Assembly: GCA_008360975.2 (NCBI GenBank)
Contig: CM039182.1
Coordinates: 150,945,858 to 151,009,857 of the forward strand
DNA length: 64,000 bases
Direction of reading: 5' to 3'
Source of the DNA: Lichenostomus cassidix
Lineage: Eukaryota; Chordata; Aves; Passeriformes; Meliphagidae
In this document: one piece after another, positions 46,661 through 55,929 of the stretch
Layout: every line of letters starts with the position of its first letter
Position numbering within the stretch: the first letter of the stretch is position 1
Position numbers and translations under genes: made by a program
The notes under the pieces: model-generated
Told to the model about the DNA's origin: nothing
Databases searched by the model: none
The model's input: the letters and a program-made list of their open reading frames with translations, nothing else

Positions 46661-47775
46661 GCAGTGATTTTAGAAACATTCTGCATTTCTCCAAAGTCTC
46701 GAATTAAACCTACAATTAAGTTTTCTTGTTCTGGGTTATGGTGAAAAACCCAGGTTTTATTTCCAATTTCAACATCTCTAATTCTTCTTTTATTTATTCG
46801 TGCCCTAGTAAGGGATACCAAGGTCACAGCGTGTGTCCACCATGCATCTTGGGCAATCCAACACCAATATGTCCCTTCATCCTCTGGTTGAACATCCTGT
46901 ATCACTAAAGTTAACATGCCTCCTGATCGCTTCTCTAATTGGTATTTCCCCCCTTCCTGGACATTTCCTTTCTTAAACCACCATCCGAACTCAGAGAAAA
47001 CAATTCCACGCTCTGGTTGGCAAACTAAAACTACAGAAGTACCACGGACCGCCTGGTAAATTCCATGGGTAGGTCTTAACCCATCCATTAGATGACTTTT
47101 TCCTTGTACTTCTCTCTTCCCGTACCCCATCATAGAACCACAACTTATCACACAGAGATATAATCCCTCATTTTTCCCTACATGTGCCTGAGTATCATTT
47201 AACCATCCAATTCCACTATCGCTTCCTGCCTGCAGGTCACTCTTTCCTTCCGGCCTTTCCCACATTATCTGTCTAGCTAATTTCCACCAAGTAACCGTGA
47301 ACATGCTGCTACATTCATGTTGGGCTGTGAATGAGCAATTTATTTTTGAGGGTGGACCATCCCACATGTCAACTGATGCTTGGTAAGGTGAGACTTTTAT
47401 TGCCGAGTTGCTTTGCCATGTCATAACCCCTAGTGCGATTCGTTTATAATCAAAACTCCACCTAATTTTTACCAGACATGTATATATCCCAGCACTTTCC
47501 ATGCTAACGTTGGTAAGCTGTAATGTGGTATTGCCTCTTTGTGTGTCCTTATCCCAAAATGTACTATTGATAACATTAGTGAGTGTTTGCTCTTTTCTCC
47601 AATATGTACTTATCTCATCGACTCCAGCTCCCTGGTCATCAGTGATTTCACAAGTCAAGTTTACAGTCATTCCTTCCATTGCTCCGATTACAGGATCTGA
47701 AACAGTGACAAGTACATGTTCATCAACGGGTAATATTTTTAGCATAACCAGAAATACAGCAATTACAATTTTCAT
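46612..47775 (-). CDS. Env, N-terminal part: signal peptide plus three Ig-like domains
   Basis: 387 codons from ATG 47775, which overlaps the integrase stop by ATGA. Residues 1-16 are a hydrophobic signal peptide. Three tandem immunoglobulin-like domains follow, each with the Cys...Trp...(D/E)xGxYxC pattern: C42-W59-C100 (ESAGIYTC), C147-W163-C208 (KNEGLYLC) and C252-W265-C305 (EDEGTYWC). Many N-glycosylation sites are present. A basic RINKRR motif at 326-331 could be a protease site between the Ig block and the rest of SU, which begins about residue 335 and is cut by a frameshift at about 372-387. The third domain resembles CD300/pIgR-type V domains in its YWCW ending, which is inference. 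An Ig-built retroviral SU is unusual. An upstream GTG start (47823) is not needed. Confidence 0.85.
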   Translation of the reverse strand: MKIVIAVFLVMLKILPVDEHVLVTVSDPVIGAMEGMTVNLTCEITDDQGAGVDEISTYWRKEQTLTNVINSTFWDKDTQRGNTTLQLTNVSMESAGIYTCLVKIRWSFDYKRIALGVMTWQSNSAIKVSPYQASVDMWDGPPSKINCSFTAQHECSSMFTVTWWKLARQIMWERPEGKSDLQAGSDSGIGWLNDTQAHVGKNEGLYLCVISCGSMMGYGKREVQGKSHLMDGLRPTHGIYQAVRGTSVVLVCQPERGIVFSEFGWWFKKGNVQEGGKYQLEKRSGGMLTLVIQDVQPEDEGTYWCWIAQDAWWTHAVTLVSLTRARINKRRIRDVEIGNKTWVFHHNPEQENLIVGLIRDFGEMQNVSKITACLPLPRAAENQFHGE

Positions 47776-48655
47776 TTTGCTCGTAAAATCAATCGCGTGG
47801 GGGACACGACTTGGGATTCCCACTGAGTTGGCATCTTCTTGACTCGCGTGTAATGTATCCAGGAGTCAATTCCAGCCACTTTGATTGCTGTGAATGTTGT
47901 TAGTATCACCTGATACGGGCCGTCCCATGATTCTCTCAGTGGGTCTGTGAACCAGTTCTTCACGTATACTTGGTCTCCTGGTTGAACATCATGCACAGGA
48001 TTTTCCAGTGGAAGAGGTCTGTTCCACTGCAGGGTTCCACGCAAGGCACTGAGAACTCTATGCAGAGAAACAACATAATTATATACTGCCTGATCTCCTA
48101 CCACATGCGGGTCTCCTTTTAAAATAGTTGCATGGTAAGGTTTTCCATATAGTATCTCATAGGGGCTCACGCCTAACCTTTCCCTTGGCTTAATTCTAAT
48201 TCGGAGGAGAGCAAGTGGCAAAGCCTGAGGCCATTGTATTTTGGCTTCTTGACAGATTTTCTTAATTTGGCCCTTTAAAGTTTGATTCATTCTTTCTACT
48301 TGCCCACTAGATTGCGGTCTCCAAGGAGTATGGAGATTCCAAGCAATATCTAACATCGGTGCTACATCCTGCACAATATTAGCAATGAAGTGAGGACCCC
48401 TATCTGATGACAACCCCAAAGGTACTCCAAATCTGGGTATTATCTCTTTCAAGAGAGTTTTCACTACTTCTTTTGCCTGATTAGTCCTACATGGAAAGGC
48501 CTCTGGCCACCCTGAAAAGGTACACACATACACCAGGATATATTTATACCCTTGTGCTTTGGGTAATTCTGAAAAATCCACCTGCCAATAATCTCCCGGT
48601 TCTGGTCCTACTTGTAATTTTCCATCTGAATCTGTTTCCTGACAATAGGATTATT
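47772..48655 (-). CDS. Pol, integrase core and C-terminal part
   Basis: Open frame from about 48655 to the TGA at 47772-47774, without its own ATG. It encodes the retroviral integrase catalytic core: Asp in VDFSELP, Asp in LSSDRGPHF, and Glu in GQVERMNQTLK, i.e. the D,D(35)E triad. The C-terminal domain has a GDQVYVKNW...ESWDGPYQVILTTFTAIKVAG...WIHYTRVKK pattern as in gammaretroviruses. It is separated from the rest of pol by a frameshift. The env ATG overlaps its stop codon. Confidence 0.9.
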
Positions 48656-51028
48656 CTTTAAACAGACTGGGCACATTGCATTCACCCGTTTTGCCAACGT
48701 TAACATCTGATTGGAAATTATTTCATTCTTCAAAAATTTTACCAATGCTTCTGCTCCCCAATGACTTTTGTTATGTTCAGCTATGAGGATGGCTTTCATT
48801 ATCTGTATGGGAACAACTACTTGTCCTGTATTGGTTGTGTACCATCCTGTTGCTCCTTTCCGAGCTTTCAATAACATGGCTAGTTTCTCATCATCCTGTG
48901 AATACTTTGGAGCTTGTTGCATATAAGGTGTAACAGGGTTTACCTTAGTTGGTATAAGAGCCATCTGAGTCCATACTTGATGAGCTGCCTGCTTTGCAGT
49001 TACATCTGCTAAATGATTACCTTGGTAGATTTTTCCTTCTTCATTCCGATGTCCCCGGACATGCATAACGGCCACTCGCTCTGGTCGGTGTACAGCATCC
49101 AACAATGCTAACACTTCTGTGCGATGTTTTATTACAGCCCCTTGGGAATTAAGAAGTCCTCTTTCTTTCCATAGTGCTCCGTGAACATGCACCACACCAA
49201 AGGCATACTTGGAATCAGTCCAAATATTTACCGTTTTCCCAGTGCTCAATATCAAGGCTCGAGTAAGTCCAATGATCTCAGCCTTTTGGGCTGACGTACC
49301 TGGTGGCAAGGCTTGTGCCTCCACAACTCGAGTAACTGTAACCACTGAATATCCCGCATACCTGGTACCGTTTTCCATAAAACTGGAACCATCGGTAAAT
49401 AATTCCCAGTCTGGAGCATCCAGGGGTTCATTCTTCAAATCCGGTCGGCTCGAATAAACTTGTTCAATCACTTCCACACAGTCATGGGAGAGCTCATGTT
49501 CTTCCATCTCACTGTGGAGGAACTCTGCTGGATTAATATGATTAGTCGTTTGGAGTTCTATGTCATCTTGTTCTCTTAGAATAGCTTGATACTGCAGCAT
49601 TCTACTGGAAGATAGCCAATGACCCCCCTTTTGCTCCAAGACAGCTAGTACCATGTGGGGAACATACACCGTCATTCTTTTTCCCATGGTAAGTTTCCTG
49701 GCTTCCTGAATGAGAAGTACCGTAGCCGCAACGGCCCGCAAGCATGACGGCCAACCGGTACTTACAGTGTCCAGTTGTTTGGAGAAATATCCCACAGGCC
49801 TCTTCCAGGATCCCAACTTCTGGGTTAGAACTCCCAATGCTAGTTTCTGCCTTTCATTCACATATAATTGAAAGTCTTTGTTTAAATCTGGCAACCCCAA
49901 GGCCGGGGCTTCTTTTAATGCTTGTTTCAAATCCTGGAACGCCTTCTCCCTGTTTGGATTCCATTTCAATTGGGATTCTTTTAGAGCCTCATATAGGGGT
50001 TTTGCTATCAGGCCAAAATTCGGAATCCATAGCCTGCACCATCCAACCATTCCCAGAAAGGATCTTAACTCCTGGTGATTTCTAGGGAGTGGAATGGAGC
50101 ATATAGCTTCAATTCTGTTAACCCCCAAACGTCTGAGGCCTTGTGTTAGCTCACATCCTAGGTACAGGACACTTTCTCTGACCAGTTGTACTTTTTCCTT
50201 GGATACCTTGTATCCTGCTTGCCCCAACATATTTAATAATGCAACAGTTAATCGGAGGCATACCTTCTTGTCTTCTGTGGCCAAAAGAATATCATCTACA
50301 TACTGCAATACTACATAAGAATATGGAGATTCTCTCACCTGAGTCATTTTCCATTCTTCTAATTCCTTTGCCAATTGATTACCAAAGATGGTAGGGCTGT
50401 TTTTGAATCCTTGAGGCAGTCTGGTCCAGGTGAGCTGTTTCTTCCTTCCTGTCATTGGTTCTTCCCATTCAAAGGCAAAATACTTCATGCTCTCTATTGC
50501 CAGTGGGATGCAGAAGAAGGCATCCTTTAAATCAATCACAGTGAACCATTTAAATCGTTCCGATACAGATGTTAACAATGTGTAAGGGTTGGCAACCACT
50601 GGGTGAATGTCTTTAACTATCTCGTTTATAGCCCTTAAATCTTGAACTAATCTATACTTACCATTTGGTTTCTTCACCGGGAATATAGGAGTATTATACT
50701 CTGATTCACATTCCTTTAATAATCCTTGCACTGTAAACTGTGCTATCAGCGGAGCTACTCCCTGCCGAGCCTCTGCTTTAATGGGATACTGTTTTATCCT
50801 AACCGGTTTAGCTCCTTCTTTTAGCTCAACTACCACCGGCTGGGCAACCTTTGATTTTCCTGGAGTTCCCGCCTCCCAAACCCAGGGTACCACTGCATGT
50901 TCAATCTCTGTTGGGATCGGTGCCGGGTCCATTTCCTTTATTGCAAATATTTTCCCTATTTCTTCATCCGGAATTTCCAATTTAACTCGACCCTGTTCAA
51001 ATATAATTTTAGCATTTAATAGAGACAG
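48608..51028 (-). CDS. Pol: reverse transcriptase, RNase H and integrase zinc domain
   Basis: Open frame of about 806 codons directly following the UAG at 51029-51031 and in the same frame as gag-pro. Counting from 50980: LPQGFKNSP at 188-196 and the YVDD catalytic box at 227-230; RNase H with D530, E568, D589 and D659; integrase zinc-binding H736, H740, C770 and C773. The frame then ends at a TAG (48608) through a frameshift shortly after the zinc domain. LPQGFKNSP, YVDD and the RNase H layout place it with gammaretroviruses. No key residue is missing in RT or RNase H. Confidence 0.92.
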   Translation of the reverse strand: MSLLNAKIIFEQGRVKLEIPDEEIGKIFAIKEMDPAPIPTEIEHAVVPWVWEAGTPGKSKVAQPVVVELKEGAKPVRIKQYPIKAEARQGVAPLIAQFTVQGLLKECESEYNTPIFPVKKPNGKYRLVQDLRAINEIVKDIHPVVANPYTLLTSVSERFKWFTVIDLKDAFFCIPLAIESMKYFAFEWEEPMTGRKKQLTWTRLPQGFKNSPTIFGNQLAKELEEWKMTQVRESPYSYVVLQYVDDILLATEDKKVCLRLTVALLNMLGQAGYKVSKEKVQLVRESVLYLGCELTQGLRRLGVNRIEAICSIPLPRNHQELRSFLGMVGWCRLWIPNFGLIAKPLYEALKESQLKWNPNREKAFQDLKQALKEAPALGLPDLNKDFQLYVNERQKLALGVLTQKLGSWKRPVGYFSKQLDTVSTGWPSCLRAVAATVLLIQEARKLTMGKRMTVYVPHMVLAVLEQKGGHWLSSSRMLQYQAILREQDDIELQTTNHINPAEFLHSEMEEHELSHDCVEVIEQVYSSRPDLKNEPLDAPDWELFTDGSSFMENGTRYAGYSVVTVTRVVEAQALPPGTSAQKAEIIGLTRALILSTGKTVNIWTDSKYAFGVVHVHGALWKERGLLNSQGAVIKHRTEVLALLDAVHRPERVAVMHVRGHRNEEGKIYQGNHLADVTAKQAAHQVWTQMALIPTKVNPVTPYMQQAPKYSQDDEKLAMLLKARKGATGWYTTNTGQVVVPIQIMKAILIAEHNKSHWGAEALVKFLKNEIISNQMLTLAKRVNAMCPVCLKNNPIVRKQIQMENYK

Positions 51029-52285
51029 CTAATCCCGTCCAAACAGAGGCTGGGGGCAGTTTGGCATATACAAAAACTGATGATCCAGTTCCTTTCCTCC
51101 GAATTTTAAATTAAGGGGTTGTAGAAAAGGCCTTTCCTCCAATTGTCCTGTAGCTCCTATTACCTGTATAGTTGTGTCACTTATGGGTCCCAACCGTTTA
51201 TTTAAAACTGAGTGAGTAGCCCCTGTATCAACCATAAATTCCTGCTCCTGTCCGCCTATTTCTATTATCACCTTCAGATCCCGGTCTAGTCTGCTTTGAT
51301 CCCTATAGTTTCCTAACATCATTGCCTGTGCTTGTGTCTGGGCGCCATCTACCGGCGGTACGGGGAAACCTCCCATCAACCCTACATTACTCATCCCTAT
51401 CCCATTTCTTATCGGACACTCATTCTTCCAGTGTCCGAATTGATGACAAAATGCACACTGATTAGGACCCAACTGTTCCTGTCTACCCTGGCTCATCCCT
51501 GCAACTAAAAATCCTCCTCTCCCCCGAGCGAATCCTCCCCTTCCCTGTCCAATTCCCCTTCCTCCCCTTCCCCGGCCCCTTAACCCCCCCCGAACCGCAG
51601 ACTGCTGAATTACTGCAAGAATTCCGGCTTGTTGTCGTTTAGCCGTTTCCTTTTCTCTATTATTATAAACTTTCCAAGCTACCTCTAACAGCTTATCTAA
51701 GCGTCGTGTGTCTTCCCCTTCTAATTTCTGCAACTTTTTCCTAATATCCTCTTGTGACTGTCCCATAAACAACAATGCCAATTGTAACTGACCTTCTTCC
51801 TTCTCCACATCCAAACTAGTGAAACGCCGTGCTGCCTCTTTAAGTCTCTCTAAAAATGCTGAAGGGGATTCATTCTTTTCTTGTTTTATTGAGTATAGCT
51901 TAGACCAATTTAGGGTTTTAGGCATCCCAGTCCGGACGCCTTCAATCAATAATTCCTGATACCTTTTTAACCTCTGTAAACCTTCTAACTCATTTGGATC
52001 CCACTCTGGATCATCCCCAGGGACCAATTGATCTATTGTTTCCCCCATTATCAATCGTAACCGGAGTTGTTCCCTAGCTCGTTCTTTGGTTGCTCGTAAG
52101 ACCATCTCTTTTTCTGTAGAATCCATTAATGTATCTAATAACACTTGTAAATCATTCCAATCCGGATTCTGAGTTTTAATTATCATCTTCACCACCCTGG
52201 CCACCCGTTCGGGGTCCTCCCGATAACTCCCAGCTGATTGTTTCCAAATCACCAAATCCCCTGGAGAAAAGGTACTTTAATAATA
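51029..52285 (-). CDS. Gag capsid-nucleocapsid fused to protease
   Basis: Open frame ending at UAG 51029. From codon 52255: capsid with a gammaretrovirus-like major homology region (about 124-145); an RGG-rich stretch at 222-248 (RGGLRGRGRGGRG...); one zinc knuckle C267-C270-H275-C280; then the aspartic protease with DTGA at 343-346. No stop separates nucleocapsid from protease. The usual gammaretroviral readthrough UAG between gag and pro is absent, and the only UAG comes after protease. The frame lacks a start because of a frameshift from the upstream gag frame. Confidence 0.88.
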
Positions 52286-53028
52286 ACTTTCTCACCACGG
52301 GGGCCCATGGCTTCCCTTAAGGGGGCTATCATTCGGGGTTCCTCTTGATTCCGCCTTCCCTGTCTAGTCCGTGCCGCTATGGGGGTTCTTTGTATGCTTC
52401 GGGAGCTTGGGGAAGGAGTTTGGGGACGGAGGGTGACTGAGGTATGAATTACTCCAAGTCCTTCCGGGGATTGTATATTATTTTCCTCATTAGTCTCATC
52501 CTCATCAGTATCAGTATCATCTATGTCTCCCTCCCCACTTCTGCACGGCGCAGCAGAGGGAACAGGACAAGGGGGGGCAACCATTAAAGATAAATCTTCA
52601 CCTTGACTAGAAAACCGTACTGCACATTTCACACAGGTTTCACGCGCTTTGCACCCAATACATTCATTTTCATCAGTCCCTGCTTGCAACAATAGCATAC
52701 CACACTCCTTTTGCCATTCTGTTTTAGACCCCAAATAACGGAACAAATCCAAATAAGGTACCTCATCCCATTTCTCATTATCCCTTAGATAATACATCAA
52801 TGAATTAATTATGTTCTCATCAACAGTACCATTGACAGGCCATTCCGGTCCCCCCTCAGAAGCATAGAGAGGCCACACATGATTACAAAAATCTATCATT
52901 TTTCCTTTACTTAAGTCCTGGTAAAACCCAGCACTTTTCCATCTTCCCAGCAAACATCCTAATGGGGTGTTCCCCGGTACTTTACCATTAGCTTGCACCA
53001 ATGCTTTAAAGGTTTTAAAAGGCATCAT
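52249..53028 (-). CDS. Gag, matrix and p12-like N-terminal part
   Basis: 259 codons from a double ATG (53028). Residues about 1-110 resemble a gammaretroviral matrix (LGCLLGRWKSAGF...). The next part includes a CIGCKARETCVKC cysteine cluster, a PPCPVPSAAP proline stretch and an acidic run (DDTDTDEDETNEEN). The frame stops at 52249 by a shift in a short T run just before capsid. The second residue is Met, so no Gly2 myristoylation site is present at this start. Confidence 0.8.
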   Translation of the reverse strand: MMPFKTFKALVQANGKVPGNTPLGCLLGRWKSAGFYQDLSKGKMIDFCNHVWPLYASEGGPEWPVNGTVDENIINSLMYYLRDNEKWDEVPYLDLFRYLGSKTEWQKECGMLLLQAGTDENECIGCKARETCVKCAVRFSSQGEDLSLMVAPPCPVPSAAPCRSGEGDIDDTDTDEDETNEENNIQSPEGLGVIHTSVTLRPQTPSPSSRSIQRTPIAARTRQGRRNQEEPRMIAPLREAMGPRGEKVIIKVPFLQGIW

Positions 53029-53447
53029 GGCAAAACAGAAAGTAACATGCAGAGAATAACAGGTAACATGCAGAGAATACAGATTTCAACAGCACCAAGT
53101 ATAGAAAGAGGACAGCAACCAAACCAACCAACTTGCCACTTCTCGTCGCCGCGAGGGGCAAGTGCTGAACCTGCGTAGCTTTCGCTCCGTCTTATGGTCA
53201 GCGCCTAGGCATCCCCAAGACGTCTATAACCCAACCCTGCGAGGTTCGCCGCCTCATCTTATGGGCAGGTACCCAGTATTAAACAAATAAAGCACCTTAC
53301 GGGCTTACCTCCTGCAGTTGTCCGACAGGCGCGGGGGTCGGGCACGAACCGATGACTCCCCGAGAATCACCCGGTGCCGGCGTGGAGTAGATCAGGACGT
53401 GAACCGCCCCAGCCACCTTCGGAGTCCTGCCGCGGTCGCCAGAAAAC
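53029..53447 (-). promoter_or_regulatory. ERV leader with primer site and splice donor
   Basis: The primer-binding site abuts the 5' LTR region at about 53422-53441 (plus strand ends GGTCGCCA). The complement of this region fits the 3' end of a tRNA-Arg with a GACCGCG acceptor stem. A good splice donor GAGGTAAGC lies at plus 53303-53310 and would serve env mRNA. A short tandem repeat (AACATGCAGAGAATA, twice) is at 53045-53082. Confidence 0.6.
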
Positions 53448-53934
53448 TGTTGCCCGAACCGAGGAAACACAAAACAACCGAAGTTATTTTATGCGGTGCT
53501 TTATTGAGGGCCCTGGGGACCTGAGGACTAATGTCCAAAGTCAGAGCCCCAAACCTGCTACAAATCACTGAGTATATATATGTTTTCTTTCCAAATTGCT
53601 TCATCTTAACAAATTTGATTTCTAGACACATCTACCTGATTTATGATTACATTGTGACTTTGTTTTTCGTTAACTGAACATTCTTTATCATCATTAATCT
53701 ACTACACCCTATTAGATAAGTCACACACTCCACTTAGCAGATTACTTAAATAAACAAACTGTTCTATAGCTACATTCCTTAGACAAGTCTTTCTCCCCTC
53801 ATCAGTATGCTCTATTGATCCTTTTGATCGCTACTGGCAACTTCGCTACACAACAGTGTTTACACTCAGGCCTACTGATCCCTCCAAGCCTTAGCATGAC
53901 TACTACTAAAGTTTTTATTCATAGTTTTGCAACA
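53448..53934 (-). repeat. 5' LTR of the Ig-env ERV
   Basis: 487 bp, TGTTGC...GCAACA. TATATATA is at plus 53573-53582 and AATAAA at plus 53500-53505. It is followed on its right by the GTCC duplication and the resumed keratin spacer. Confidence 0.95.
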
Positions 53935-54845
53935 GTCCTACTATGAACATTATTTCTCAGGATGTTGAACAGTGTTGGTCCTGTGGATGCAACTCCTGAC
54001 CTTCTTCCCTTGAGACTTTACTCCCTATTGGCATTGGGCTGATGATCAGAAGCCTCTGACCCCAGCCCCTCAAGCACTTGCAGGCCACTCACTAAAATCT
54101 CAACAAACCCAGACTTGCTTGGATGCTCTTGGAGCAGGAAATGGGAAGGTGTCTAAAAGGCTTCACAAAAAGGTCAAGTTCAACAGCAGCCACAATTCTC
54201 TCCTCATGCCCTGACTGAGTCATTTAGACAGATCAGACACTGAGCTCAGCCAAGCACCATTTCCTCCAGGGAAATCCTCCAAGAGAAGTGGCCTCAGTCC
54301 TGTGCACTTCCCACGATTCAAAACCCCAAAGGCCTTGGCTCACCCTCCCATGCTGCCACTCCCATTTGAACTCTACTTCCTCTCACAGGTGACACCAACA
54401 CCCATGGAATCAACTCAGCTGCAAAAGACCCTTGACACTAAGTCCCAATGGTAAGAAAGGACTCTGAAATACACCACTAAACAATCGTATCTGTAAAACT
54501 TTTTGATGCAGAAAATCTAAATTTGAAATAACATCAAGTCTAACCACTCCTTCAGCACTACCAAGGCCACCACTAACTCATGTCCCCAAGTGCAACATCT
54601 ACAGGCATATTAAATCCCTGCAGGCATGATGACTCCACCACCACCCTGTGCAGTCTGTGCCAGGAATGACAGCCCTGTCCATGAAGGAAACTTCCATGAC
54701 ATCCAACCTAAACATCTCCTGAAGAAACTTGAACTCTAGATTCCTCCTCTCCTATGGTGCAGTGAAATGGAAACAGGTTTCACATCCACTTCATTACCAC
54801 CTCCATGCAGTTAACAGACATTTGAGGTTAGTATGCATGAAAAAC
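53935..54845. other. Resumed convergent spacer, provirus to gene 14
   Basis: Continuation of the module spacer after the provirus, alike by eye to 17400-17700 and 24240-24690. It carries the 24250-24360 version of the sequence at the solo-LTR site. No gene was seen. Confidence 0.45.
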
Positions 54846-55284
54846 TTTATTGAGACAAAATATTGAAAAAGCAGAAGCCAGCAGTAGGGAACCATTTTGA
54901 GGTACAATGAGGGTGACCATTTGCCAAGGTCCTTTGCTTGCAAGAGGTTTGGCCAGAGATCAATGCTTTCCTGCCCCACAGTGGGAGCAGTCCACCAGAG
55001 GTGCCCAATGGTCTCTGTCTTGGCAGAAGGGGCTTGACCAGATGGGAGTGGACAGAGCCAAAGGGGTGATGCAGAGCAGGGAGGAGGAAAAGAACAGTAG
55101 GCAGATGGGCCATGCTTGAAGGCAGCCCGGTCTGGCCCCTTGGCTTCTGCCTTACTTGGGGCCCTGAGAGCAGGAGCTGGAAGTACTGAGCCTGTTTGAT
55201 AACCTTGGCCCAGGAGGCATCCTCAATGCCTGCGGTGTGTTCTAGGGAGTGGATGGTTATTGTCAGGAGCAGTGCTGAGGGTCC

Positions 55285-55635
55285 TTAGAAGTTGTAGTAG
55301 CCCTTCCTGCCATAGCAGCCCAGGCCTCCCAGCCCATAGCCATAGCCCAGCCCATTGCCAAATCCACGGCCATAGCCAAAGCCACCAAAGCCACCAAATC
55401 CACCAGAGATGGGCTGTCCCTGCACACTGAGTTCAGTGCCCACGGCAGCCCCAGAGGTGGATCCAACAGCAGTGCTCTGGGGGAAGGAGGTCATGATGGG
55501 TCCAGGAAAGGTCACCAGCACAGGAGAAGGATCAATGACGACACGGGAATCCTGGCATTGCAGGGCACAGGGCTCGTTGCAGCTGTTGGCCAGCGGGGTG
55601 GGTCCGCAGGGACGGCAGAGGTCATAGCAGGCCAT
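55285..55635 (-). CDS. Corneous beta-protein, gene 14
   Basis: 116 residues. [17 protein letters not shown], core with Asp35 and VTFPGP. The tail is [39 protein letters not shown], with Lys in place of the usual second Arg. TATA is at 55922-55929, the intron 55656-55851 has a GTAAGT donor, and AATAAA is at 54846-54851. It has a P1-type block (56070-56180) and is head-to-head with gene 15. Its 3' flank resembles that of gene 12. Confidence 0.93.
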   Translation of the reverse strand: MACYDLCRPCGPTPLANSCNEPCALQCQDSRVVIDPSPVLVTFPGPIMTSFPQSTAVGSTSGAAVGTELSVQGQPISGGFGGFGGFGYGRGFGNGLGYGYGLGGLGCYGRKGYYNF

Positions 55636-55929
55636 GGGTGTGGTGTGGAGGGTTCCTGGAAGAGAGAGGAGGATGAACCAGGGAAGGGTGGTGGAGGTGT
55701 GAGGGGCAATGATGCAGGAGGGCGAGGGAGAGTGAGGGAGGCTGTTGTGGGTCTGCGTGGAGGCATGAGGACTGCTGAGGCTGGGGCTGGGAGTGCAGGA
55801 AGAAAGGGGTCAGGGGTGCAGGAGCAGGAGAGTAAGGGGCTTGGGACTTACCTGTTTGTTGTCAGGAGCAGGAGGAGAAGGTGTGAGGAGAAGTCTGTGA
55901 GGGAGAGAGGCACTGGTCTGGCTTTTATG

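Larger units (their letters stand above)
44657..53934 (-). mobile_element. Near-full-length gammaretrovirus-like ERV with an Ig-domain envelope
   Basis: A 9278-bp provirus on the minus strand: 5' LTR (53448-53934), primer site, leader, gag, pro, pol, env, polypurine tract, 3' LTR (44657-45143). It is flanked by GTCC at 44653-44656 and 53935-53938; a 4-bp duplication fits a gammaretrovirus-like integrase. LTRs are equal in length and differ at two positions (44820/53611 and 44842/53633), so the insertion is young. Coding lesions: a gag frameshift near 52250, UAG at 51029-51031, an integrase frameshift near 48610-48655, and an env frameshift near 46612-46660. It is therefore not expected to encode a complete virus. 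It lies in the convergent spacer of keratin genes 13 and 14. Confidence 0.95.

Noticed and set aside
47776..47823. Upstream extension of env to 47823
   Set aside because: The first codon there is GTG; the ATG at 47775 begins a proper signal peptide and overlaps the integrase stop.
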